Positions 36,913-49,553 of a stretch of DNA of 52,868 nucleotides are shown in pieces. Where the stretch lies: contig JALJEE010001876.1 of the NCBI GenBank assembly GCA_023231475.1, forward strand, positions 1-52,868, written 5' to 3'. Source of the stretch: Seison nebaliae. Taxonomy: Eukaryota; Rotifera; Pararotatoria; Seisonacea; Seisonidae. Position numbers and translations under genes: made by a program. The notes under the pieces were generated by a model. That model did no database searches. It saw only the letters and a program-made list of their open reading frames with translations, and had not been told where the DNA came from. The first letter of the stretch is position 1; the number at the start of each line of letters is the position of its first letter.

Positions 36913-37737
36913 TCAATGACTAACCGTAAGTGTCGAATTGGAAGATGCGATGGACGAAATTTCATGCTCTCTGTCCTTCAAACAATTGGGAATATTGTAC
37001 AATTCTCCTGAGTTTCCGCTGTAGAATGTCATCGGAACATAATTCATTCTCTTTGATTCTTCGTATGAATTTGAAAGTAAATCGTTGTCGATTTGTTCCA
37101 CATTCTCCGTTTCGTCAGAACTATTCGTTCGAATTGTTCCATTATCATCATTATCGTCGTCGTTGATGTCTTTCAAATTCCGTCCGTTAATCACGTTGTC
37201 CAAATCAGACGCGATCATTCCACTGCTGACTAATGACGAAAATTTTTCATTCGGTATTTCGCTATCCATCGTCTTCGCTACTGTTTCTGTCATGTTCCTC
37301 CTCTCAATCTTACTTCCCATTGTGGTGGTAGTGACGGCGGTGGCACTGATGTCTCGTACGAAGAAATTATTACTTAATGTGTTAATGTCAGGTGTCGTCG
37401 CTAATAATAGAGGAACTACTGTACCCATTTTGACAATCGTCTCACCATCTCGTCCACACATGTTCTTAATGGCATCAATATTCATCAATGGTGTCGTATC
37501 CTTTTTCGTCGGTTTTCCGTTATACGGCGACGTTGACCAAATGTAGGAGAAAGATTTGCGTTTTTTCACTTTCTTGTCTTCTGAGAATTTCGACGAATTG
37601 TCGTCCGACTTGTCATTTGCGAAATTAACAGTCGATAGCAGTCTCGATGGTGCATACTCTTCGCATTTTTTATCTGATATAACTGGGTCGAAAATGACAT
37701 GACGTTGAGGTTTTGTTATTGGTTTGGCTGATGTCAT
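36913..37737 (-). CDS. Unrecognised 274-codon frame; possible alternative first exon
   Basis: True ATG. The length and the low stop frequency in this AT-rich setting argue for real coding sequence. The N-terminus is basic (MTSAKPITKPQRHVIFDPV), a KKVKKRKSF segment lies near residue 57, a short hydrophobic run follows (VVPLLLATT), and the C-terminal third is acidic and Asn/Asp/Ser-rich. Codon 271 is followed by GTTAGT (exon end 36925), a phase-0 donor like those of neighbouring genes, three codons before the stop. Splicing to the acceptor at 24984 would keep frame. No homologue is recognised; an independent gene with its own downstream exons is equally possible. Confidence 0.5.
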   Translation of the reverse strand: MTSAKPITKPQRHVIFDPVISDKKCEEYAPSRLLSTVNFANDKSDDNSSKFSEDKKVKKRKSFSYIWSTSPYNGKPTKKDTTPLMNIDAIKNMCGRDGETIVKMGTVVPLLLATTPDINTLSNNFFVRDISATAVTTTTMGSKIERRNMTETVAKTMDSEIPNEKFSSLVSSGMIASDLDNVINGRNLKDINDDDNDDNGTIRTNSSDETENVEQIDNDLLSNSYEESKRMNYVPMTFYSGNSGELYNIPNCLKDREHEISSIASSNSTLTVSH

Positions 37738-40700
37738 TCTTCCATATTATACCTCGAATTCACTCTTTATCAATCTATCTATTACGAAATGAAAAATTAA
37801 TTAAACATAAGAATTAATAATGCCTCATAAAAAATCGCTTTCTTCTCTCACAGAGAAATAATTTGACAAAATTATTTATTAAATCGAATTCGATTAAACT
37901 CTTGTTTGTCAATTCCATGAATTGAGCGGGAACATCTGAAGAAAACCATTTATCTGACTATAATATTAGTATAACATGATGGAGATAAACATGAAATTAA
38001 CCATAATAATTGTGAAAATTCTTTATACCATTCGAATGGTCGGAAAATTCATCGATAATTGATATAAAGAAAATTCCTTAATATTTTACGTATTCTTACC
38101 TCTCAAGAATGTATTTCATTCGGAGGGGGAATAGAAACAAAAGAACTTGTAACCACCACTAAAGTAAATACATATCATGACGGTGGTGTGAGAATAAATA
38201 AATAAATAACTGAACCGATTATTGTACATGAGAGAGAGACTCAATGAGAATATCTATTAGAATGATTTGTAGAACTCCTTCTCCTGAACGGATGAGAATA
38301 TCTCGAAATAACTTAATTAAATAAGTACGACAGGTGCATAGTAGCATATGATCTATTATAATAGATCGAATTACTTCGCTGTAGATCGTCAGAATATTGA
38401 CGATGATGATGATGATAAGATGAGATAGTATATTGATGATGGTGGGAAAGAATGCGAGAAATCTCTTCGCAAATATATCACTAATACTCTAATTAGTTTT
38501 CCTTTCACGGATAAACCATAAGAAATTATCGATTTTAAAAATACAATTCCAATTACATAATTTATTTTCCTTTACACGAACGTATCGAATTAAATATGAA
38601 TGGATCTGAATGAGCTTGAAAGATAGTAGGAAATTGGATTAAAAATATATTACCTCAACAATGTCATTGATTATTGAAGTTAAGGATCTAATGAAAAAAG
38701 TTTGTCGTTTGATTAACGCATATTGAGGAAATGGGATCAATCTTGCATTAGTTTCCTCTTGACGTAATATGAGATAGGAAGAAAATTTTATGTTTCACTT
38801 ACATGTCGGAGGTTGTTAAGTTTTGTTTTTAGAGAATTCAATTATTCCCAGAAAAATTGTTTATGAAGTCTCGCAAGTATTGAATATTATCTTGAAAGAT
38901 TGATTAATTCATTCGATCATTTCACGAACTAACCGGAAAATGTAGACAATAGGAAAATGAACGGGAAAGTCAAGAAGGGGAAAAACTTTCATTCTTCTAA
39001 CCACAAGACGATGAAATTAAATTAGAAACATCTCGAAACATGGGATAATAAATGATTAATTCGCCGCTAGTCCCTAATGAGTATTTTCAAATGGAAATGT
39101 CATACGCGCGAACTAACATAATGCATCAATATTCCGCTTGGAATTTCCGACTGTATCAACGGAATGATGAATGAACGAATTCAATTAAATCGGAATGGTT
39201 GCAGATTCATAAAAATATGTACCATAACTACAGTCCTGGATACATGGAAATCCCACATTTACTCTACCAAAATCTACATTAATACTGTAACATTTTTATA
39301 TGAGAAATAAATAATATTACAAATTGACATAAAAGTCAAATTTTCATTGAATTCTGATTGATATTTTTGATATATCACTCTATCCGCTTCACATATGATG
39401 ACGTACTTACATGTCTCTTAATAACCACAACATGTCTTCTGATCACACAACAAAAAAAGAGTATTATTTGCAGAATTATGTACGTACATTGTATTATCTT
39501 ATGTATTAGTAAATATCCTTTAAAACAAAATAAATTTGCTTCTTTTCCCTAACCAGCCAAAATCTCACACTAACGGTCTGTCTCTCCAATGTACACCAGT
39601 TCATCTTCCAGTTCAACTATCCCGAGTCCAGTTAGTAACTGGCAGTTCGTTAGGTTAGAGGAATTGTAAAAAAAAATTTCAGTAAAGGTGTGTATCATTG
39701 TGTCGAATTATGTTGACATATGTTATGTTGATGAAAAAACACTTAAAAGAAGCAGTTTTATTAATAAGTCTCCCAATTTTCTTATAGTTGTAACCACAAC
39801 TTATAAGGTTTCTCCAATAACTCACGCTAATGGGGGGGCATACATATTCAAACTCTGAATTTCAGAGAAATACAAGAGACAACTCTACTAGGTACATATT
39901 GATGGAGTCTGAGTGTAGGAATGTTAAATAACTTTCTGAATGAAATGATTATGATGAATTGGATCATTATTCACGAATCTTTCTTCCGCCGTTTGAGTTT
40001 TCTTCACTTCTCACGCAAATAATTGTTTATCTAACATTAATAATATGATTTCTCAGAAAAAAATACTCATATTCTCACACGACTCAGAAAATGAAAGATT
40101 ACTTGAATAGTTTCTTTATAAACATTCTCCGTTGTACTATCCAAGAAAATGGGTGAGGTCTAACCGCGAGAATTGTAAAATGAATGAAAAGAGAGAATTG
40201 TTCCCATTAGAAGACTTGTAAATTGGAATATTTATAGATAATAGGAGCAGCTGTTATTGCCATTGCATATTTCGATTAAATAAGTAATTGAGATTACCAA
40301 GTGGTATCATACTGTGAGTTGCTAAATTGTACTAATAATAAGGAAATTTTAATTCCACTTTATTCGTTCGAAGAACTTTCCTTATCTTCCGAAAATTCTA
40401 TTTCTCTTCGAAAACAAGTCGAGTATCAATGGAAATTATATTGCCACTCTTAGAAGAAGAATAGAATTGAAGGAAGAAATGAACTAATGATAATTATGTC
40501 ATTGAGTCCACACATATAGATCTTCCTCTGTTTGTTATGTAATCAAATTAGGAGCATAGAAGAAACTCTCATATACATTTTTCCTCTTATTATGAATAGG
40601 CAATGGAACGTTTAAGAGTGTCATATGAAGATTTTTAATTTACATCCTTCTTCTTCTTCGTTCCAACTCGCATCAATATAAATAAAAATTCCAATAATGA

Positions 40701-42313
40701 TGGAGTGCGAGAAAGGTGAAGGTGACGAAATAGATCTGTCTGCTCTTACTATAATCGGAAAAGAAGGAATACTATCAAGAACATTTGTCTGATTGTTGAG
40801 GAATGAAAATATTTCGTTCACTCAGTTTCTTCATCATACGAAAATTATTATCATTTTCACATTAATCGCTTTTCATTTCTTATTATAAGAAAACCAGAAC
40901 TGATGTCAGTTTAAGATAACTATGTTATATTACCCATTATACATTTCTTATGTTAAAAGAATTGCTTTCTTATGAATTTCTCCTACCTATTACGTGGAAG
41001 AACATAATTGATTTCGTTGACTAACAATATCGTAAGTTATATTTTCTTCCATAATACCTGTGAGATAGCATCCGTTATTAATAATCTATAACCGTAGATT
41101 CTATGGTTGTAGAAGAATGATGAACTGTTATTATCGATAAAGTGATGAAGAAAGACAATAATTATTATAATTCCATTTCTTTCCTCAATTATCTGGTGAG
41201 ACTGCACATTATATTTATATATATTGTGAATCACACAGAATGTGATTTAATCACAATTTGTGATTAAAGTTTCCATTAACATTGTTTCTTATGGCACACT
41301 TGATGAAATAATATTTATGTCGAAGGAAAATCGTTAAACTCTCACGGAATAAGAGTGTACTGACAAAGCGAATGAGAGTTCCTTCAAATATTTTCTTCTT
41401 CTTAAATATCAAAATATGGAAATGATTTCCTATTATCATTATTGTTATTTGAACATGATTTTCTCATTTAGTTCCGGTCTTCCTCTTTAAACACGTGGTT
41501 GATTGGTTCTATTACCTTCATCATCTTTTGTTGCCTCACCCATTATTTGGTGTAATCGGCGGAAGTGTTTGTTCGATTATTAGTTGAAATTCATTTTTTC
41601 TTCTTCCATTTATTTAAAGATTCATCAGTTCTTCTATCGGACAACTGTCCTATACAGATTTTTCCTATATCGAATAGGTTCCTTCTTATAATATCCATTA
41701 CCATTTCCCAATATCATGAAAGGAAAAACTTTCAGAATATATGTCCGATGCAAGAGAAACAATAAAATAATTTTGTCCCAAATACACAACTGGCAGACTC
41801 ACATATTTCTACTCCTTTACCTTTGTCTATTTAACCAAAAGACCTTTATGGTTTTCTGATGGTTTAAATGTAAGTAAATTTAGGTTTTCCTCATTCAACC
41901 GAATCATTCTTCTTACTCCCCCGGTCTTAAATCGACAACAACTGTTATTTCTTTATAGGAAATAAGCAGGAAATTTCACATTTAATTTTCAATCACTCTC
42001 CTTTGTCGAAAAACGATGAGAAGGTCATCCCGTACGTGAAGTTCAAGTAGCCGATGGTCATTTAGCCATGTGGTGTATATGTAGGAAAACTTTATTTATA
42101 CAAAATGTGTCAATAAATAACGAGAATCATTGTAATATTTTCTGTATACTTCGATGAATTAGAGAAAGTGAAAAAATAAAAAAATAAAATAAATGATCAT
42201 TTGATGGTATAATTCTTGTAAGGTCATTTGATTTATTGTACAACTCCGGTTCGTTCCATAAAAGTTTACTCGCGGTACTATTTTTTAAAAATATAATTCA
42301 ATTAAATAGATAT
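37738..42313. other. 4.6-kb non-coding region
   Basis: No supported gene. It contains a short ATG/GAT-rich run near 38400-38440. It includes 3' flank of the Ig gene on the right and 5' flank of the 36.9-kb frame on the left. Could be regulatory, but no specific element can be named. Confidence 0.45.
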
Positions 42314-44144
42314 TTAATAGAAACTTGATTTAGTTCTTGAATTTTCATGATCTTCGTGTAAATTCGGCAGTTTCGGCCAATGGTCCGTCCTCTTCGAGTA
42401 CTGTTGTGATGGTTGCACTAAAGTGACCGATTAAAAGAATGTTGCAATTTCTTGATTAGAAATTTAAAAAAAAGAACTTGTTAGTTGAGCTATAGATGAA
42501 TGTTTCCCATAAATATTCATCGCCACACATTCATATAATCCCATATCTTCGAAAGAAACGTTCTGTTTGAAATTATCATAAAATTATCATTTGACTAAAA
42601 AATGTGCGAACTTGAATAATTAATCGTAAGCGATAGATATGACCATTAATGTGCCTTCGGTTTTCTAATTCATTTAATTGGACAATACTCTTCTTCTTCA
42701 AATCGGTACATTCATCAGATGATGATATTCCCAAATTCCAAATTCCTGGAATTATATGACAATCGTCTCTTAATCGCCTCCAATATAATCGATCTTTTGG
42801 GTTTGTTCTTATGATACAATTTATTTCTGTTGTTTCTTTCAGAGTACCTATAATTAACGATCTCGAAACATGTTGATTTATGGCAGGAAATAATTCGAAT
42901 TTCTTCTTATTCAAATTCTTATTCTTATTCAAAAGTTTATTTAGTTTCACCAAATCGACTTCTTTCAATAAATTCTGTTTCGATAAATTGATCATTGTTG
43001 TTGGACTGCCTTCGATGTTCAACCTGATGATTTTTGAAGAAGCTGGTTCCACTCCATTATTCGCTACACATTCCACACGATTAGGAGCCGCTCCAATAAG
43101 TACATCAGTAAATGTAAAAATTGACATTTGTTCGTCTTCTAAAAGAAATTCAAAAGTTGAATTTGAAAAATTAAAATAAATTTTTTTTAAATCAAAACCG
43201 ATCGTTCTCATTAATTTGTTATTTTGATAGAAGAACCAGAAAATTTTCGGTCTTGGATTACCCAACGCCGAACAGCGAATTGTTACATCATCTCCTTCTC
43301 TCACCGTCACGTGGCCAACGGTGGTATTAGCCTCGAAACGTGGTGGCTCTAAATAATGAGATTCATGAAAGAATTTAATTGAAAATGGAATTAAAGAATT
43401 ATTAATGAACCTAATACTTCCAATTTGACCGATTGTAAAGTGGATTTTATTGGTTTTAATAAATTCTTCAAATTTTCAAAGTCATTTGATCGTTTTGATA
43501 CTTCGTCGACTGTCGATAAAGAAAATCGACGTTTATGATGTTTGATATTGGTATTATATTTCATTTCCATAACAACGATCGGCTCAGTCCAAAGAATATC
43601 ACAAGCGTATTCATCCGCATCTTTCGGTTCAATGTCTTGAATAAGCAGATCCCACACCTGGAAATAATGTTCCACGAATCTCTCAGCGATAACCTTCGAC
43701 TGAAAAGTGGGAGATTCGTTATCGATCTGATTAGTTCGGTAAGTCAATTTCTTGAAAACAGTCAAATTCAATGGACGTCGTACGGGCATGAGCCTCAACC
43801 GTTTATCTGTATTCAAACTTTTATCATTGAACGATAAAATATCACCAGAACTTATTTTCATCCAAACTATCTATTTCCATTTAAATATTTAAAAGTTCAT
43901 AAATTTAAATTATTATGAAATGAACTTTCGAAATATCCGGAATATTATCAGCAGCAAAATGATCGATATTTGGTAAGAAGCAAGGTAATTGAACTGCATG
44001 CCCATTAATTCCACGAACAACAACTAAATCATTTAATTCTAGATAATTCAATAAAATAATTACTACAATCAATATTGGAAATAAAGTAAGAAACCTTCGG
44101 TATGAATCCAATTGAGAATTTGAAATAAAAAAATTAATTTCGTC
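42314..44144 (-). CDS. Lachesin/IgLON-like immunoglobulin-domain protein (5' end missing)
   Basis: Cell-surface or secreted adhesion protein with three Ig domains. Exons 44144-43926, 43870-43411, 43348-42612, 42562-42478 and probably 42417-42314 keep phase. Ig1 runs from GINGHAVQLPC through IVWMKI to DADEYACDI. Ig2 has REGDDVTIRCSALGNP and NRVECVANNG, the latter typical of lachesins and DIP-type proteins. Ig3 has TEINCIIRTNP, LYWRR and MGLYECVAMN. The first exon starts at an acceptor in phase 0 with no in-frame ATG before the domain; it holds a hydrophobic segment (ILIVVIILL) that may be the end of a signal peptide, so the initiator exon is further upstream. The last intron is tentative; without it translation stops at 42456. 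No GPI or transmembrane tail is seen, suggesting secretion. Supported introns start GTT. Confidence 0.8.
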
Positions 44145-47100
44145 CTAGCCACATGACGAAAGAACATGATGGGGAACGTGGGGAAATGTTAAGAAAGAAA
44201 TACTTCTATTTCTTTGACGAATTTATTATCTGTCTTCTAAGCAGATCTTTCTCGATTGACATTAGATAGTGATTGATAAGAGTCAGATTTTTTTTATTGC
44301 CTTCCAGCATCAAAAGGAGAAAAATCTAATTCAACTGAAATGAAATGAAGAAATAACAATGGGATGAAAAGAAGATGAGAACGTGAAGACGAAAAAGGAG
44401 AGAATGGTCCTTCATTCTCAACTTGTCAATGAATGAATGAATGAATATGGCGGAAATGATGATTGGGAATATTGGGGGGTATGAAATGAAGCGATCAGCT
44501 CACAAGTAGTTTATATTGTTAATAAAAGAAAGAACTTTATTGAATGAAGTTCATTCATTGAAGCATTTCTATCAATATTCTTACTTTTCAAGTGTGCAAT
44601 GAAATCAAATATTTATTTCAATCACCCACCAATCATCCACACTTTCCCAATAACTTCTTATTAAATGGGAGGGAAAATTGAACCACTTCCGATTATAATA
44701 AGCAGTCAACAGGTGCTACTAACAATTAACCGCAGTTTTATTACAATAGAGAACTTTATGAAAAGTAACAAAAATCCCAACAGCTTTCTCACTCCAATAT
44801 CATATCCAAAATTAATTTTTGATTTTCTTTTCCTTCTATTCTCTTTTAGGTCCACCCCATAAAAGAATTTTGCATAAATTTCACAAAAGTTAATATGATT
44901 AAAAAAAATTATTGTTTTTTACTTTTGAACAATAATCATTATTCAACTATCTGAAGCCAAGAATAATAATGGACGGAACGAGTAGAACGCGAAAAGACGA
45001 AACAATAAAATACATGTATGATAGGTAAAGGAATGAGATGTTCATGATGGTGAGTGTTAGGAAGGCAAATAAGCAATGAATAACGGCTATTCTCACGTTT
45101 AGCAGATTATGTGATGGAATAAATTCGAGGCAGCGTCTCATATTTATAATCACATGAACGAATTTAGTTAACCGACTTCTTTCATTTGACACATTTATAA
45201 CGACTAACGAAACTTTCGTTCATTATAATCGTACTTTTTGGTAAAACTGTCGAATTAATCGAAATTTATAGAAGAAGTAAATTACTTTCGACCAAATCAA
45301 TAATCATCGAAGAAATTTTTAACTTGAAATAAAACAAATATTATAAATAAATTGACGATGATGTTAAATAGATGAGATGAGTGAAAATTAATAGAATTAT
45401 TCGCTTCTAAAAACTTATTTCCTTAACAAAATAAAAACAAATATCAATAAATTCTTCCCAATCATTCTTCGGTTTCCCACTACTACAACTCCATTCTTAT
45501 TTAAAGATTAATTGATTAAATGAATAGTTTGGAAGGGACTGATGACATAATCGCAAGTTTGCTTGACTAGTCGAATCTAATGATTTGGATGATTCGAGAT
45601 AACGGAAGAAGATCACAACAAGACTCATATACAAAGTATATCATACATCATCATCATCAACATCATCAAATGAATATCGGAAATTTTAGTAGTAATCGAA
45701 TTCTCTATAGGGAATCATTGGGCGTATTTTCTTCTTCAAATGTTTCTCTGAAAGCACACGAAATGAGAATAATGGATAGTTGTACATTGAAACATATGAA
45801 TATTTGTATGTGGTTCATTCCATTTCCGCTTACATTCCACAACCACAACCTCTAAATAAACATTTCTATTCAAAAACATATTGTTATCTGTTCTCCCACA
45901 AACATACTAATATTTTCAATAAAACTATTTCTCCATTTTACTTCGATTGTTGCTCATCATTTTTTAAGTTGTTCGTTCTATTTCCAATTTCATTCCGCTT
46001 CTAATTCTTCACATCTCCTGTCCCCTCTAATGTACCTATTGTATTCGATGTATCGATGATTTGGATTCATAAAAGAATGAAAAAAGAAAGTGAAAATGAT
46101 TCCTTATTTTCACAAAAGTGACTTTTGAATATTATCTGCATAATTTGTGTAACAATCGTTAATTAGCTGATGATATGCAAATATTACATAAATACCACTA
46201 ACACAGCATGAATCAGCCATAAATATTAACATATCATTTATCGATGATAGGAATCAACTCATTTCATTAATTACCATTTTCAATTAGAACGAAACAAACT
46301 GTTGTTATAATATGAAAATTATTACGCTTCCGAAAATGTTATTCTGATCGCTCTCAAATAATATTATGAGTAGAAAGTGATTATTCTTTCCATGTAATAA
46401 TTGAAAGATGTTTTTTACTTAAATTCTTCAAATAATATCAAATAGTCTCAAAGTTCTGACGAATGAAATAGTTGTGGGAGAAAAGTTAGTTTTAGAAAAA
46501 GAAACACAAAAGAAAAGGACATAAAATCAACTTCTCCATTAGAAAAGAAAACCGATTAATATTTTTTCAATCGACTTCATTCTCAAAACAAGAATTAGAA
46601 CGGAAGTCGTATTATCACCTGCTACTTCGCGTCCATTCTCAGTAATTTTCAGGGGAAACTTCAAGAAATGTGTCTTGACAGTCGAAAAAGAAAATAAATG
46701 GGAATTTCTATAATTTTCCTTTTTTTCTTGACGTAATTCTCCATTATTATCAATATAATCGGAATGGAATATCGACCAGAATCACAATAGCAACAACATC
46801 ATCATTATCGCCGTTTCCATCGTCATAATAAGAATAGTTGTCCTAATAATTAGAATATGTTGACTGATTATTTGGTGGAATCACCACCATCATCACTATC
46901 TAAACGATGATCGCCGCTACCGCAATCATAATCGTCATTACTACTTTATTTACGTTCAATAAATTTTGATTCATTCTCCCTATTTATTTTAGGGAGCAGA
47001 AATGTTTACTAATTGTACGTTTCGGCTATTCATCACTCGAATATGATTTAATGAAACGATTAGTCCGATGGAAATAATGCTTATTTCTTAATTATTCTTT

Positions 47101-48541
47101 TTATTTATTCAACTCTCTCTCATATGTAATCTCTCAGTGAATAATTTACATCTTCTTCCAAAAAATAATATCCATAGGTTTTCCTCGAAAAAACAAAATC
47201 AGAAATGAATAGATTCATTTTTGGACTATCTTCGAACTATGATCATAGTTCTGATTTTGGTAGCCGCTCGATATTCATTTATCATGCTGTTCAAATTAAC
47301 ATCAAATGATTGAGGTAATTCTATCATTATCCAATGGACACACATATACAAATTACACGTCCGAATTGCTGGTAATAACGATACATAATATTGATGAAGA
47401 ATGCACAATCGAATTGAGAATGGAAATAAATACTAAATATAAATAAATTGTAATAGTCGATTAAATTCGCATGTCGAAATCGATTAAATTCCATCTATAG
47501 TGTCGATGTTTAGAGCGATCAGTAGACGGTTTTTTATTCGTCAATATTGAATCATCTGATGATGGTTTTATTAATGGTTCTGTTGTAAATATTGTTTGTT
47601 TTGTTAATTTATTTCTCTTCCTATACTAATTCTCCTTCATCGATTCTTCTGACAAGTAAACAAATATTGTTTGATTGTTAATAATGAAACGATTAATTTG
47701 ATCTATCAACTTATCATCTTCTCTGACCTCTAACTAAAATTCAATAAAAAATTAATCATCCTTTCTTTTTTTCGGTTGAAAAAGAAGAGATTGTTATTTG
47801 ATAATAATTTCTAACATATTCTATCTCTTATTCGATGATACATATCTCTCACGAATAGAGTCTTAACCAGAAAAAGGAGGATGAATTTCTCTTATGAATT
47901 CTCTTTGACTAACACTCCGATAAGTGTGATAAGAGAATGAGGATTATAATATTATAAAGTCAATTCACATATCCATTTCGAATGAAACAATAATAAGAAA
48001 TTTATACGAATTCCAAATTAATGGGAAATCATAATGGATGGTGGGATTATAAAGAAGTTCCATCGGGCCAACAGAAAACTGAATGAAAGAAACATCCCGG
48101 AAATTCATTTTAGAAAGCGATAACTCCCTAATTATGTCGAGCTTCCTCTGCTTCAGTTTGAGCTACAGAATCCCATTCACTTCTCCCATTGATCTATCCA
48201 CAAACACATTAAATATTATTCTTCAAACCATATCCATATACTACACTTCCAGATTGATTCACTTCTATGAGGAAAATATGTAATCGATTCTAATTCTCTT
48301 GTCGGATAAAAAATAATGTCGGGGAAAACTTCAACGACATTTTCATTCAATTATTAAACTAATATAATTTAATTTAATAAATTCCAACACCAAAAAAATA
48401 AAGGAGTAAATATGATTACGAGACTTCTCACACTCTACTACTTAAATATGATAATAGCCAAAGAAAAAATTTTAGTATATAAATTCAAAAAATTTTAGTT
48501 TAACTAATTAGCCGTCAATTCTCCGATCGTCAATTTGAATT
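44145..48541. other. 4.4-kb mostly non-coding region
   Basis: Probably contains the first exon and promoter of the Ig gene on the minus strand, and the MRPL45 promoter near 48.5 kb. Simple repeats: (ATGA)n at about 44428-44445 and (CAT)n at about 45648-45670. Open frames here are short and without domain content. Confidence 0.45.
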
Positions 48542-49426
48542 ATGATAAGTAAGAACTTGTTCTTGAACACCAGAAATGTGTTTCCATTAACAAATGGAAT
48601 TCGGAATTATCGACGAGCTAATCGGAATATCGATTCAAAATTCCGACATTTAAGAGCACAAAAAGTAGTGAAAATTGATCTTCCAAATTTCGACGAGGCG
48701 AAAGAACATGAGAAGTTGTCAATGGAAGAACGAAGGAAGAAATCGTTGAAAGATGGAATTTCTCCATTTCGTCAATTTGAATTTCGACCAATGTTATTTT
48801 CAACGACTGGTGGCATAATTGATACTTATGTCCCACCAGAAGCTGATGGTAAATCATCGATCATTTCACAAGATGGAATGAAACAATTCTACCAATCCAT
48901 TCTCTCTAAAGGAACGGTTTATAAACATTTGAAGAAAGTGAGATCATTTGATGATGAATTCGATACGGATCTTTTTGCTGATAATGCACAAGTCATTTAT
49001 GAGAAAGCTCATAAAGCTCTCATGGATCGAAATAAACGATTACTTCATCAATTGACCACGGAAATGGCCTACAGTCAAATGACAAGTGGATTGAGAGACA
49101 AAACATTTAAATGGAAAATAGTCGAACGAATTCAGCCACCCAGAATTGTCCATGTGAAAACGCAGGAAATGTTATCAGATGAAACAATATTTGGTCAGAT
49201 TACCGTTCGAATTCATTCGAAACAAACAATTAGTGTCTATGATCGTTTTGGTTATCTGATGTTTGGCGATCCGGAAGTTCCCCGCGAAATTCTTGATTAT
49301 ATGGTCTTCGAAAAATTAATAACTGATACAAATGGTGAATGGAGATTACATACGAAAATCATACCTGAATGGCAACAAAAACAACGGAATATCAACGCAT
49401 GGAAAACGTATGTGACGACAAATTAA
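48542..49426 (+). CDS. MRPL45: Mitochondrial large-subunit ribosomal protein L45
   Basis: Single-exon frame of 294 codons (human protein 306). The first ~30 residues are basic with no acidic residues (MISKNLFLNTRNVFPLTNGIRNYRR), a mitochondrial targeting sequence. The Tim44-like domain is well conserved, with FGQITVRIHSKQTISVYDRF, LMFGDPEVPREILDYMVFEK and WRLHTKIIP blocks matching MRPL45. The protein sits near the exit tunnel of the mitoribosome and helps attach it to the inner membrane. AATAAA follows 20 bp after the stop (49447-49452). It converges on BCKDHB with 127 bp between stops. Confidence 0.96.
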   Translation: MISKNLFLNTRNVFPLTNGIRNYRRANRNIDSKFRHLRAQKVVKIDLPNFDEAKEHEKLSMEERRKKSLKDGISPFRQFEFRPMLFSTTGGIIDTYVPPEADGKSSIISQDGMKQFYQSILSKGTVYKHLKKVRSFDDEFDTDLFADNAQVIYEKAHKALMDRNKRLLHQLTTEMAYSQMTSGLRDKTFKWKIVERIQPPRIVHVKTQEMLSDETIFGQITVRIHSKQTISVYDRFGYLMFGDPEVPREILDYMVFEKLITDTNGEWRLHTKIIPEWQQKQRNINAWKTYVTTN

Positions 49427-49553
49427 ATTTTTTTTTTATTGTTTCAAATAAATTTTTAACAAAATTATAATTCTCTAAACGTCGCAAAAAATCAGATGGA
49501 TATGATAAATAAAATCAGATATATCGCATGAATAGATCAACAATAATTGAAGA

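Noticed and set aside
45097-45192. Minus-strand frame with a GTGAGA donor, phase-compatible with the Ig gene's first visible exon
   Set aside because: Its only in-frame ATG leaves 15 non-hydrophobic residues, no signal peptide, and the donor type differs from neighbouring introns; too weak to annotate.
47226-47408. 60-codon minus-strand frame
   Set aside because: No recognisable motif, no supporting context.
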